Assembly (NCBI GenBank): GCA_051004675.1
Contig: JBPCKC010000046.1
Span: 1 to 17,961 of the forward strand
DNA: 17,961 bases
DNA from: JBDTSW01 sp051004675
Lineage (GTDB): Bacteria > Actinomycetota > Thermoleophilia > Solirubrobacterales > 70-9
Reading direction: 5' to 3'
Below, piece after piece: positions 1 through 6,102 of this stretch. The notes beneath the pieces are model-generated. The model saw only the letters and a program-made list of their open reading frames with translations, was not told where the DNA came from and did no database searches. Both the position numbers and the translations under genes were made by a program. Position 1 is the first letter of the stretch; each line of letters begins with the position of its first letter.

Positions 1-42
1 ACGGCTTTTCGGGCAGGTGCGGGCGTTAGCGTGGATGTTCAT
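1..42 (-). CDS. IS481-family transposase, N-terminal 14 codons only
   Basis: The visible peptide is MNIHANARTCPKSR. It resembles the usual start of IS481-family DDE transposases (MN-H-NAR-TP--R), which precedes an N-terminal helix-turn-helix and an integrase catalytic core. Neither domain is visible here. The start is ATG at 42-40. A strong Shine-Dalgarno, AAGGAGG (minus strand, 56-50), lies 7 bases upstream. Both the Shine-Dalgarno and the ATG sit in the distal arm of a long inverted repeat (37-106). The gene points the same way as the GDPD gene upstream, so read-through transcripts would reach it. The family call rests on 14 residues plus the CTAG-flanked end, so it is likely but not proven. 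Confidence 0.6.
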   Translation of the reverse strand, partial: MNIHANARTCPKSR

Positions 43-106
43 TCGGTGTCCTCCTTGGGTCTGGGTGGCTTTGGCACCCCCAGCCTCCAAGGAGGCCCGG
101 ATGAAC
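37..106 (-). promoter_or_regulatory. Long hairpin sequestering transposase Shine-Dalgarno and start codon
   Basis: Imperfect inverted repeat. GTTCAT (37-42) pairs with ATGAAC (101-106), CGG (44-46) with CCG (97-99), and CCTCCTTGG (50-58) with CCAAGGAGG (87-95). An inner stem CTGGG (61-65) pairs with CCCAG around a short loop. In the minus-strand transcript the distal arm contains both the AAGGAGG and the AUG of the transposase. Any RNA entering from outside the element could therefore fold and block translation, while an RNA starting inside the hairpin could not. The same mirror symmetry creates a Shine-Dalgarno/ATG look-alike on the plus strand at 89-103. Confidence 0.7.
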
Positions 107-125
107 AACGTGGTGAGGAACTACA

Positions 126-131
126 CCTAGC
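126..131. repeat. Candidate IS481 target-site duplication copy (CCTAGC)
   Basis: The hexamer CCTAGC directly abuts the inferred IS end at 125 and has the N-CTAG-N form duplicated by IS481 in Bordetella. CTAG is usually rare in GC-rich genomes. The second copy would lie beyond the left window edge and cannot be seen. Confidence 0.45.
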
Positions 132-148
132 CCACACAGCATGTGGGC
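130..148 (-). terminator. Hairpin downstream of the GDPD gene
   Basis: GCCCACA (130-136) and TGTGGGC (142-148) form a perfect 7-bp stem with a 5-base loop, 22 bases after the GDPD stop codon. No U-run follows, so it may be a weak terminator or part of the loop of the repeat unit described at 151-164. The left arm overlaps the candidate IS target site. Confidence 0.35.
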
Positions 149-150
149 AG

Positions 151-164
151 AACAGGACACTTCC
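151..164 (-). repeat. Interspersed AAGTGTCCTG repeat, truncated copy
   Basis: On the minus strand GGAAGTGTCCTGTT begins 6 bases after the GDPD stop codon. The core matches the left arm of the two repeat units found after metG (10060-10107 and 10132-10179). Those units span about 47 bases. The partner arm here would fall near base 116, which is inside the IS, so the insertion appears to split this copy. Confidence 0.5.
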
Positions 165-170
165 GGGGTT

Positions 171-941
171 TTAGTGCTCCAGTTGGGAGAAAAGGCGTGG
201 GTCGTTGGTGACGATCCCGCGGACGCCGAGGTCGCGAAGCTCGCGCATCCGGGCGGCCGTGTCGACGGTCCACGCGATCACGGCGATGCCGGAGCCGGCG
301 GCGGTCTCCGTGAGGCGCCGGGTGATAAGCGGGTGGTAGACCCACACGGCCCAGGCGCCCAGCTCAGGCGCCTCGCGCTCGACCTTGGCGGGCAGGCGCC
401 ACTGCATGTACGCCTTCCAGGCGGGGAGGATGAGGGCGACTCCAGGCTTGCGGCGCCAGTCCTTGGTGAGGCGGGGAACCGTCCAGCCCAGCGTGACCTC
501 CGGTGCCTTGCGGGCGAGCCAGCGCAGGCCGGGGACCTCCATGCCGGAGACCATCGCCCGCCCCAGCAGATCGCGCTCCCGCAGCGCGGCCACGATCTCG
601 TCCTCGCGCCCGGCCACCTTGAGGTCGAGATCGATCCGCACCGCCTCCAGTGGCGGGCGCGTAAAGGCGTCGAGCGCCTCGTCGAGGGTCGGTGGGGTGC
701 CGCGAGCGGCCGCTCCCCAGTCGTGCGCCACCAGCAACGGGCCGCTGCCGGCGGCGGGGCCGCCGGAAGCGCGGGGCCATGCCTCCGCCTCGCGAAAGTC
801 GCCCCGCGGGCGCAGCACGTCCAGCTCGATGATGTCCACCCCCAGCTCGACCGCAGCCTCGAAGCTCGCGATCGTGTTGCCGGGCACGATGGCGTCGGCC
901 CCCTTGTGACCGATGCGCAGGAGCTGGCTCGACGACTCCAC
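171..941 (-). CDS. Glycerophosphodiester phosphodiesterase family protein
   Basis: 256 aa, a typical length for the GDPD TIM-barrel family, whose members hydrolyse glycerophosphodiesters to glycerol-3-phosphate and an alcohol with a divalent metal. Visible motifs are RIGHKGA (9-15, the HRG position), NTIASFEAA (22-30), IELDV (38-42, the ExD metal pair), VAHD (71-74, second histidine) and IDLDLK (third metal region). The C-terminal WTVD and GIVTNDP barrel strands are also typical. No signal peptide or membrane segment is seen, so it is probably cytoplasmic. It departs from consensus in three places: HKG for HRG, GNT for the usual ENT, and D for the usual E in the third metal motif. The start is GTG at 941, preceded by TAGATT ending 7 bases upstream and no Shine-Dalgarno. 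It is divergent from the gene at 977. Confidence 0.85.
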   Translation of the reverse strand: MESSSQLLRIGHKGADAIVPGNTIASFEAAVELGVDIIELDVLRPRGDFREAEAWPRASGGPAAGSGPLLVAHDWGAAARGTPPTLDEALDAFTRPPLEAVRIDLDLKVAGREDEIVAALRERDLLGRAMVSGMEVPGLRWLARKAPEVTLGWTVPRLTKDWRRKPGVALILPAWKAYMQWRLPAKVEREAPELGAWAVWVYHPLITRRLTETAAGSGIAVIAWTVDTAARMRELRDLGVRGIVTNDPRLFSQLEH

Positions 942-948
942 GGGCGGG

Positions 949-954
949 AATCTA
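949..954 (-). promoter_or_regulatory. -10 box for GDPD gene, probable leaderless start
   Basis: TAGATT on the minus strand ends 7 bases before the GTG at 941. That spacing puts the transcription start on or next to the start codon. No convincing -35 is visible. Confidence 0.5.
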
Positions 955-976
955 GTCGCGCCCGGGCGGCGGGCCG

Positions 977-1492
977 TTGCCGCGCGTGAAGGCCCGTCCC
1001 CGGTACGGTCAGCGCGGCTTGGGCTACCTCGACGAATACACCCGCCGGCGCGTGGCCGCGGTCCTGCTCGTGGTCGGGATCGTCGTGGCCGTCCTCGCCA
1101 TCGCCAACGTGGGGCCGTTCTCCGACCCGCCGACCCAGGAGGAGCTGGCCCAGGAGACGGTCGAGGAGTTCTTCGCCGCCGCCAGGGCGGGCGACTTCAA
1201 GACGTTCTGCGACCTGCTCACGAAGGCGGCGCGCCAGGGCATCGAAGTCCGGGCCGGCGCGATCGCAGCGCAGGAGGACCTCGAGGGATGCGCGGAGATC
1301 CTGGGCACGCTGGTCGGCAAGCAGCTCGAGGGCAGCGAGCTACGGATCACGCTCTCGAACGTCAGCGGCAACCGCGCCCGTGTCGAGACCGAGCTGAAGC
1401 TCGAGGGCGAGCCGGGCCGGCAGCAGCGATCGGTTTTGCTCGAGCAGTCGCCCGACGGCGACTGGAAGATCTCGGACCCGGGGTTCGGCTAG
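977..1492 (+). CDS. Membrane-anchored protein with NTF2-like-type extracytoplasmic domain, function unknown
   Basis: 171 aa from a TTG start, and the only plus-strand gene supported here. A basic N-terminus (about 1-25) is followed by one hydrophobic segment (about 26-45, rich in V, L and A) and then a soluble alpha/beta domain of about 120 residues. The pattern EELAQETVEEFFAAARAGDF and later R-VLLEQSPDGDWKISD resembles the single-domain, NTF2-like or lumazine-binding-like extracytoplasmic proteins common in actinobacteria. That fold call is an inference from sequence pattern only. The predicted topology is N-in with the domain outside. The start is uncertain: TTG 977, GTG 986 and TTG 1019 are all possible and none has a Shine-Dalgarno. 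It converges with prs, leaving 26 bases between the genes, and no clear terminator is seen there. Confidence 0.65.
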   Translation: MPRVKARPRYGQRGLGYLDEYTRRRVAAVLLVVGIVVAVLAIANVGPFSDPPTQEELAQETVEEFFAAARAGDFKTFCDLLTKAARQGIEVRAGAIAAQEDLEGCAEILGTLVGKQLEGSELRITLSNVSGNRARVETELKLEGEPGRQQRSVLLEQSPDGDWKISDPGFG

Positions 1493-1518
1493 CGGCCGAG
1501 GAGCTCGGAGAGCCAGCC

Positions 1519-2550
1519 CTAGAAGAGCTGGTTCTCCCCTGCGAAGATCTCCGAGACGGACTCGTCGCCGAAGATGCGGCGGATCGAGTCGGCGAGGGTC
1601 TTGGCCGTTGAGAGCACGGTGATGTTGTCGGGGGCGCCCGGGCGAAGCGGGATCGTGTCGGTGACGACGATGCGCTCGATCCCCGAGTTGGCGTACGGCA
1701 GGCGCTCGTAGGCGGGGCCGGAGAAGACGCCGTGCGTGGCGCAGGCGATGACGCGGGCGGCGCCCTCGTCCATCACCGTCTCGGCGGCGGCGCACAGCGT
1801 GCCCGCCGTGTCGATCATGTCGTCGACGAGGACGGCCGTCTTGCCCTTCACGTCGCCCACGACGTAGCCGATCTCGGCGACCTGCTGCGCGGGGCGCTCC
1901 TTCTCCATCACGGCCCAGTGGACGCCGAGCTTGCGGGCGAAGTTGCGGGCCACCTTCACCCGGCCGGCGTCGGGCGAGACGATCACCAGGTCGTGGTCGA
2001 ACTGCTGGTCCATGAAGTACTGGGTGAGGTTGGGCATCGCGGTCATGTGGTCCACCGGGACCTCGAAAAACCCCTGGACCTGACCCGAGTGCAGATCCAT
2101 CGTGAGCACGCGATCGACGCCCACCGCCTCCAGGCACTTGGCGACCACGCGAGCGGTGATCGGCTCGCGTGGCTGGGACTTCTTGTCCTGGCGGGCGTAC
2201 CCGTACCAGGGCATGACGGCGATGATCCGGTGCGCGGAGGCGCCCTGGGCCGCGTCGACCATCGCGAGCAGCTCCATCAGCGCGTCGTTGGGCGTCATGT
2301 CGTGCGCCTCGTTGGCGGCGGTGGACTGGATCAGGAAGACGTCCGCCCCGCGGATGGACTCCTCGTAGCGGGCGTAGACCTCACCGTCGGCGAAGGTGCG
2401 CAGGTCGGCGGTGCCGAGGTCCACGTCGAGGTGGCCGGCGATCCGAGCGGCCAGCTCCATGGAGGCGCGGCCGCCGAAGACCATCAGGCGCTTGGTGTAG
2501 TCCTGCGGGATCGAACTGATCACCTGTGGGCGCTCCTCGATGACGCTCAT
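1519..2550 (-). CDS. prs: Ribose-phosphate pyrophosphokinase (PRPP synthetase)
   Basis: 343 aa. It transfers pyrophosphate from ATP to ribose-5-phosphate to give PRPP for purine, pyrimidine, histidine and tryptophan synthesis in the cytoplasm. Class I motifs are all visible: FADGE (53-57), YGYARQDKK (116-124) with REPITA (128-133), MDLHSGQVQGFF (151-162), and the PRPP-binding loop VDDMIDTAGTL (242-252). The N-terminus is about 20 residues longer than the shortest family members. The start is ATG at 2550; a Shine-Dalgarno GGAGG lies 7 bases upstream, and the ATG overlaps the glmU stop codon as ATGA. This indicates coupled translation with glmU, a pairing that is common in Gram-positive bacteria. 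Confidence 0.96.
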   Translation of the reverse strand: MSVIEERPQVISSIPQDYTKRLMVFGGRASMELAARIAGHLDVDLGTADLRTFADGEVYARYEESIRGADVFLIQSTAANEAHDMTPNDALMELLAMVDAAQGASAHRIIAVMPWYGYARQDKKSQPREPITARVVAKCLEAVGVDRVLTMDLHSGQVQGFFEVPVDHMTAMPNLTQYFMDQQFDHDLVIVSPDAGRVKVARNFARKLGVHWAVMEKERPAQQVAEIGYVVGDVKGKTAVLVDDMIDTAGTLCAAAETVMDEGAARVIACATHGVFSGPAYERLPYANSGIERIVVTDTIPLRPGAPDNITVLSTAKTLADSIRRIFGDESVSEIFAGENQLF

Positions 2551-3908
2551 TCTTGGTCCTCCCCCGTGCTCTCTTGCGCTTCCTTGTGTGCCCTCTTGCG
2601 CTCTGCGAATCCCTCGATGTTCCGCTGCTCACCCTGTGAGACCCCGAGGGCGCCCGGCGGGACGTCCTCGCGGATCACTGCACCGGCGCCAGTGTAAGCG
2701 TCGTCGCCGACATCGACCGGGGCGACCAGCGACGTGTCGACGCCGATTCGCGCACGTTCCCCGATCTTCGTCCGGCTCTTGGTAAAGCCGTCGTAGTTGG
2801 CGGTGATCGTGCCCGCGCCGACGTTGGCGCCGGATCCCACGTCCGCGTCGCCCAGATAGGAGAGGTGCGGGACCTTCGTCCCCTCGCCGACTTGAGAGTT
2901 CTTGATCTCGACGAAGTTGCCGGCCTTGGCGCTGGCGGCAGGGCGGGTGCCGGGGCGCAGGTAGGCGAACGGGCCTACGAGGCAGCCGTCGCCCACCTCG
3001 GCGTCGACGACATACGAGTGCGCGCGGATCTCGGCCCCGGGGCCGATCCGGGTCGCCCCGCGAAGGACGCACCCCGGCTCGATCGTCGCGTCGGGCGCAA
3101 TCTCGACATCGACGTCGATCCAGGTTGCGGCGGGGTCGGTGATGGTGACGCCGGCGATCATGTGGCGGCGCGCGATCCGGCGCCTGGCCTCGGTGGCGAC
3201 GAGCGCCAGGTCGGCGCGGTGGTTGACGCCCAGGTTCGCCGCGGGGTCGGGACACAGGTAGGCGCCGACGGCAAGTCCGTCGGCGCGCAAGAGCGGGAGC
3301 ACGTCGCCCAGGTAGTACTCGCCCGCCTCGTTGTCGCTGGCCAGGCGCTCGAGCGCCGATGCCAGCGCGGCCCCGTCGAAGGCGAAGGTGCTGGTCGAGA
3401 TCTCGCGGATCGCGAGGATCTCGCTGGGCACCGAGTCGGGGTGCTTGGTCTCCACGATGCGATCGACCGCGCCGTCGTCGGTTCGGACAAGACGGCCGTA
3501 GGCGCCCGGGTCGTCGAGCTCGACCGACATCACGGTGGCCGCGGCGCCGGCCTCGGCGTGGGCGGCGAACAGCTCGCCGAGGAGCTCGCCCGAGATGAGC
3601 GGGTGGTCGCCGGGCACCACCGCTACGGTCTCGGCCTCGCGGACGAGGTCGAGGGCGGCCCGGATCGCCCCGCCCGTGCCGTCCGCCTCGGGCTGGGTAA
3701 CGGTCTCGGTGCCCTCGGGCAGGACCGGGGAGAGGTCGCGATCGGGCGAGACGATGACCGCGATTCGGTCGGCCCCCGCGTCGCGCGCGGCGGCCACCGG
3801 CCAGGCGACCATGGGCCTCCCGCAAACGGGGTGCATCATCTTCGGCAGCGAGGAGCGCATCCGCGTCCCCTCGCCCGCCGCCATGATCAGCACGGTGGGG
3901 CCGGCCAC
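2547..3908 (-). CDS. glmU: Bifunctional GlcN-1-P acetyltransferase / GlcNAc-1-P uridyltransferase
   Basis: 453 aa from GTG 3908, matching the usual length of about 456. It makes UDP-GlcNAc for peptidoglycan in two steps. The N-terminal Rossmann-like domain (about 1-235) has LIMAAGEGTRM (7-17), LPK (21-23), GTG (78-80), GDHPL (100-104), GAYGR (135-139), IVETK (151-155) and NLGVNHR (225-231). The C-terminal left-handed beta-helix (about 250-445) has GNFVEIKNS, PHLSYLGDA (His 348 at the catalytic histidine position) and AGTITANYDG. Two substrate-site positions differ from consensus: Gly80 where the GTGHA motif has His, and Ser171 where the usual E-(I/V)-N-TG motif has Asn. An upstream ATG at 3938 is possible, and a still longer reading frame would run into the tRNA. 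TACGAT six bases before GTG 3908 favours that start. The stop overlaps the prs start. Confidence 0.93.
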   Translation of the reverse strand: MAGPTVLIMAAGEGTRMRSSLPKMMHPVCGRPMVAWPVAAARDAGADRIAVIVSPDRDLSPVLPEGTETVTQPEADGTGGAIRAALDLVREAETVAVVPGDHPLISGELLGELFAAHAEAGAAATVMSVELDDPGAYGRLVRTDDGAVDRIVETKHPDSVPSEILAIREISTSTFAFDGAALASALERLASDNEAGEYYLGDVLPLLRADGLAVGAYLCPDPAANLGVNHRADLALVATEARRRIARRHMIAGVTITDPAATWIDVDVEIAPDATIEPGCVLRGATRIGPGAEIRAHSYVVDAEVGDGCLVGPFAYLRPGTRPAASAKAGNFVEIKNSQVGEGTKVPHLSYLGDADVGSGANVGAGTITANYDGFTKSRTKIGERARIGVDTSLVAPVDVGDDAYTGAGAVIREDVPPGALGVSQGEQRNIEGFAERKRAHKEAQESTGEDQE

Positions 3909-3914
3909 GGGGCA

Positions 3915-3920
3915 ATCGTA
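3915..3920 (-). promoter_or_regulatory. -10 box for glmU-prs, probable leaderless start
   Basis: TACGAT on the minus strand is followed by six bases and then GTG 3908. There is no Shine-Dalgarno before this GTG. No good -35 is visible. The spacing equals that before pucR and tatD. Confidence 0.45.
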
Positions 3921-3986
3921 GAGTGGGCGGGCGATCATGCCGGGGTCCGGGAGCCCCGTGCAGGCGCCCTCCCGGCGACCGCCTAG

Positions 3987-4057
3987 CTGGGGAGCCCGGA
4001 TTTGAACCGGGATTGCGCGGACCAAAACCGCGAGTCCTGCCATTGGACGACTCCCCA
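3987..4057 (-). tRNA. tRNA-Gln (anticodon UUG)
   Basis: The minus strand folds as a cloverleaf. The acceptor stem is TGGGGAG/CTCCCCA (7 bp), the D stem GTCC/GGAC, the anticodon stem CGCGG/CCGCG with loop TTTTGGT giving anticodon TTG, a 4-base variable loop, the T stem CCCGG/CCGGG with loop TTCAAAT, and discriminator G. CCA is not encoded. A G discriminator is usual for tRNA-Gln. It lies between the SRPBCC gene and glmU on the same strand and could share read-through with them. Confidence 0.95.
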
Positions 4058-4067
4058 GGGCGGCCCG

Positions 4068-4073
4068 AGTGTA
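4068..4073 (-). promoter_or_regulatory. Possible -10 box for tRNA-Gln
   Basis: TACACT on the minus strand ends 10 bases before the first base of the tRNA, a plausible distance for a stable-RNA promoter. No clear -35 hexamer is seen. Confidence 0.35.
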
Positions 4074-4089
4074 AGGCCGGACGGCGCCT

Positions 4090-4113
4090 CCGGTGATCGC
4101 CCGATCAGGCCGG
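4090..4113 (-). terminator. Hairpin after the pucR-SRPBCC unit
   Basis: TGATC (4094-4098) and GATCA (4103-4107) form a 5-bp stem around a 4-base loop. Outer CCGG/CCGG arms extend it with a 2-base bulge. It begins 11 bases after the SRPBCC stop. There is no U-run, so termination is uncertain. Confidence 0.3.
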
Positions 4114-4124
4114 TGGGAGGTGCC

Positions 4125-4562
4125 TCAATCCTTCGATTGGTAGTCGGCGCGCAGGCGCTCGAGCGTCACCCGCAGGCGGCTCTCGAGCCAGCCCCGGCCC
4201 CCGAGGTCCCACACCGCGCGATCGAGGGAGGAGGCCTCCACCAGCTCTGCCCGCAGGGTCACGCGCGTCGCGTTCCCCTCGGGCTCGAACGTCCAGCGGA
4301 CCCGCCCGCGAGTGCCATCGCCGATCGCAGCCGTCCCCTCGATCAGGTTCGGCGGCTCGAGGCGGTCCACCGTCGTCCGCGCGGTGCGGCTGAGGCCAAG
4401 GGGCCCGTTCAGCCTGACCACTCCCCCATCGCCGCCACCGTTGAGGCTCATGACCTCGACCCAGCGGTCGGCGAGCGCCCAGTGGTTCTCGAGCCTCGCG
4501 AGCCGCTCGAAGAGCTCCTCGCGCGCGACCGGAACCGAGACCGTCGCCTCGATCACCCCCAC
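4125..4562 (-). CDS. SRPBCC (START/polyketide-cyclase-like) family protein
   Basis: 145 aa, a usual length for a single SRPBCC domain, a helix-grip fold that encloses a hydrophobic ligand. The opening pattern IEATVSVPVAREELFERLA followed by a tryptophan-containing segment, the central R-R-TVDRLEPPNLIEG strand, the GRVRWTFEPEGNATRVT strand pair, and a C-terminal long helix with RLRVTLERLRADY fit this family. No signal peptide or membrane segment is present. The ligand is unknown. The start is GTG 4562, with GTG at the third codon as an alternative. An AAGGAGG Shine-Dalgarno at 4575-4581 lies inside the last codons of the pucR-like gene and only 7 bases separate the genes, so the two are probably co-translated. 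Confidence 0.75.
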   Translation of the reverse strand: MGVIEATVSVPVAREELFERLARLENHWALADRWVEVMSLNGGGDGGVVRLNGPLGLSRTARTTVDRLEPPNLIEGTAAIGDGTRGRVRWTFEPEGNATRVTLRAELVEASSLDRAVWDLGGRGWLESRLRVTLERLRADYQSKD

Positions 4563-4569
4563 GCGGCGC

Positions 4570-5814
4570 TCAGTCCTCCTTGGGCTTGCGCACCCGGCCA
4601 GCCGCGGCTCCCGGCTCCAAGGCCGGCCCGCGCGGCGGAGCGATGCCGAGCACCCGCATCGCCTTCAGGCCCAGCCCCAGCTTCTCGCGGCCTTCGGTGG
4701 AGGTGATGTCGTGACCGCAGAGCTCCTTCACCCGCTCGATCCGGTAGCGGATGGTGTGGCGGTGCGTGAAGAGCTGCTCGGCCGTGGGGGTCACGTTGCC
4801 GTCGTTGTCGAGGTACGCCTCGATCGTCGTCACCAGCTCGGTCTCGTACTGGTCGTCGTAGGCGGCGAGCGGGGCGACCGTCTCCTCGTAGAAGCGCTCG
4901 AGCTCACCTGGGTCCTCGCTCATAGCCGGCAGCAGCAGCCGGTAGGAGCCCGTGTCCTCGAACGCGAGGGCTGTCCTCCCCTCCGCCTCGGCGACGTTGG
5001 CGGCGAGAAGCGCCTCCTTGCCGGCGCGGTGAAGGTCCGCGGGGTCCTGGGTCCAGCGGCTGGACGAGACCGTCACCGTGAAGCCCGACAGCGCGTCCAC
5101 CAGCTCGGCCTCGACCGCGTCCGCCGCACGCCCGAGCTGCGATTCCTCCGGGCAGGGAACGATGGCCAGGATCTCCGCCCGATCACCGTCCGCCTCCGTC
5201 AGCGCGGCCAGCGACCCGGGGCTGATGGCCCGGAGCGTCCGCAGCGCGACGGTCATCACCCGGGCGCGCCAGTCGCCCGACTGAGCCGCATGGGGCGCTG
5301 CCCGCGCCATCACCGCGCCGGCGCCCTTCTCCACCTCCGCCCCCAGCTCGGCGGCGCGGGCCCGGATGTCGCCGCGATCGGTGACGTCCCGCGAGACCAC
5401 GGCGCGAACGAACTCCCCGGCCGCCTCGTCTGAGGCCCAGTCGGGTGAGCGCGAGCGCTCCAGCTCGAGCGCCACGAGCGTCGTGACCATGCGCAACAGC
5501 ATCGCCGCCGGCTTCCCCTCCCGGGGTCGATAGCGAAGCTCGCCGACGACCGCGTCGGCCACGCGCAGCTCGGCGGAGGCGACGCCGCCGGCCTGCGAGA
5601 GGAGCTTGCTCTCCTCTGCCGAGGACGTCGCGGCGACGGCGAGGACGGCGCTCGAGCGGTCGATCAGGGCGACCGAGGCGCCCAGCGCCTTGCCCGCCGC
5701 CCGGCACACCGCCGGCAGTCCGGCCCCGGACTCGATCGCGTCCGAAAGCTGCGCGAGCAGATCCTGATCCACCTCCCTTGCAGGGATTTCCTGCGCTTTG
5801 GGCTTGGGCGCCAC
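4570..5814 (-). CDS. PucR-family transcriptional regulator
   Basis: 414 aa. The C-terminal segment (about 325-400) has the PucR-type helix-turn-helix signature: ETELVTTIEAYLDNDGNVTP, then AEQLFTHRHTIRYRIERVKEL, then GREKLGLGLKAMRVLG. The N-terminal part (about 15-120) looks like a GAF-like sensory domain and the middle (about 130-310) like the GGDEF-related CdaR domain often found in this family. Those two domain calls are tentative. Family members respond to small metabolites, for example in purine or sugar-acid use; the ligand here is unknown. In Bacillus the corresponding cluster position is held by PurR, which is a different family. The start is GTG 5814, with TAGAAT ending six bases upstream and no Shine-Dalgarno, so the gene heads its own unit with the SRPBCC gene. 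Confidence 0.85.
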   Translation of the reverse strand: MAPKPKAQEIPAREVDQDLLAQLSDAIESGAGLPAVCRAAGKALGASVALIDRSSAVLAVAATSSAEESKLLSQAGGVASAELRVADAVVGELRYRPREGKPAAMLLRMVTTLVALELERSRSPDWASDEAAGEFVRAVVSRDVTDRGDIRARAAELGAEVEKGAGAVMARAAPHAAQSGDWRARVMTVALRTLRAISPGSLAALTEADGDRAEILAIVPCPEESQLGRAADAVEAELVDALSGFTVTVSSSRWTQDPADLHRAGKEALLAANVAEAEGRTALAFEDTGSYRLLLPAMSEDPGELERFYEETVAPLAAYDDQYETELVTTIEAYLDNDGNVTPTAEQLFTHRHTIRYRIERVKELCGHDITSTEGREKLGLGLKAMRVLGIAPPRGPALEPGAAAGRVRKPKED

Positions 5815-5820
5815 CGGCTG

Positions 5821-5826
5821 ATTCTA
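5821..5826 (-). promoter_or_regulatory. -10 box for pucR-like gene, probable leaderless start
   Basis: TAGAAT, a near-perfect -10 hexamer, lies six bases before GTG 5814. It sits just downstream of the terminator of the preceding operon. No strong -35 is seen. Confidence 0.55.
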
Positions 5827-5835
5827 GGGCCGTCG

Positions 5836-5857
5836 AAAAGCCCTGCCGCGAAGGCAG
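5836..5857 (-). terminator. Rho-independent terminator of the tatD-to-79-aa-protein operon
   Basis: On the minus strand CTGCC (5857-5853), a TTCGC loop and GGCAG (5847-5843) form a stem 5 bases after the stop codon at 5863. A short G/C stretch and four T (5839-5836) follow. The stem is short, but the U-run and the position between two units support termination. Confidence 0.55.
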
Positions 5858-5862
5858 CGCCG

Positions 5863-6102
5863 TTAAGTGACCAGGCCGTAGATGTCGTCCCAGAAGTAGA
5901 CGACGAGCACGCCGAGCCCCACGCCCACCAGCAGCAGGGCCGCCAGTACGAACAGCGACAGCACCGCCGCCGTCGCCTTCTCCCAAGTGCGCCCGTAGGA
6001 GCCGAGCGCCGGCACGAGGATGAGTGCGGCGAACGCGATCACGCTGATCACCGCGGCGCCGCCGAATAGGAGGTACTCGGTGTTGACCTCGCCGAAATTC
6101 AC
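5863..6102 (-). CDS. Small two-pass membrane protein, function unknown
   Basis: 79 aa. Two hydrophobic segments (about 11-34 and 44-69) are joined by a short polar loop SYGRTWEKA; the tail is DDIYGLVT. This is a helical-hairpin membrane protein with both ends on the same side. I do not recognise the family. The start is GTG 6102, overlapping the stop codon of the DedA/PAP2 gene by four bases (GTGA). The tight overlap implies translational coupling and suggests, without proof, a role linked to the DedA/PAP2 protein. It is the last gene of the operon. Confidence 0.75.
   Translation of the reverse strand: MNFGEVNTEYLLFGGAAVISVIAFAALILVPALGSYGRTWEKATAAVLSLFVLAALLLVGVGLGVLVVYFWDDIYGLVT

Larger units (their letters stand above)
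1..125 (-). mobile_element. 5' end of an IS481-type insertion sequence (runs off window)
   Basis: The element is recognised from the transposase N-terminus read on the minus strand from base 42 and from a plausible terminal boundary at base 125, where the minus strand begins TGTAGTTCC. IS481-family ends commonly begin with TGT. The six bases just outside are CCTAGC, which fits the NCTAGN target that Bordetella IS481 is known to duplicate. The rest of the transposase and the other end lie outside the window, so completeness cannot be judged. The boundary is inferred from one end only. Confidence 0.6.

Noticed and set aside
101..130. Nine-codon plus-strand ORF (MNNVVRNYT) with a perfect AAGGAGG upstream
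   Set aside because: Its Shine-Dalgarno and ATG are the mirror image of the transposase start, created by the inverted repeat 37-106, so it is most simply explained as a by-product.
3909..4043. Longer glmU start at 4043
   Set aside because: It would run through the tRNA-Gln gene and add 45 residues without GlmU homology.
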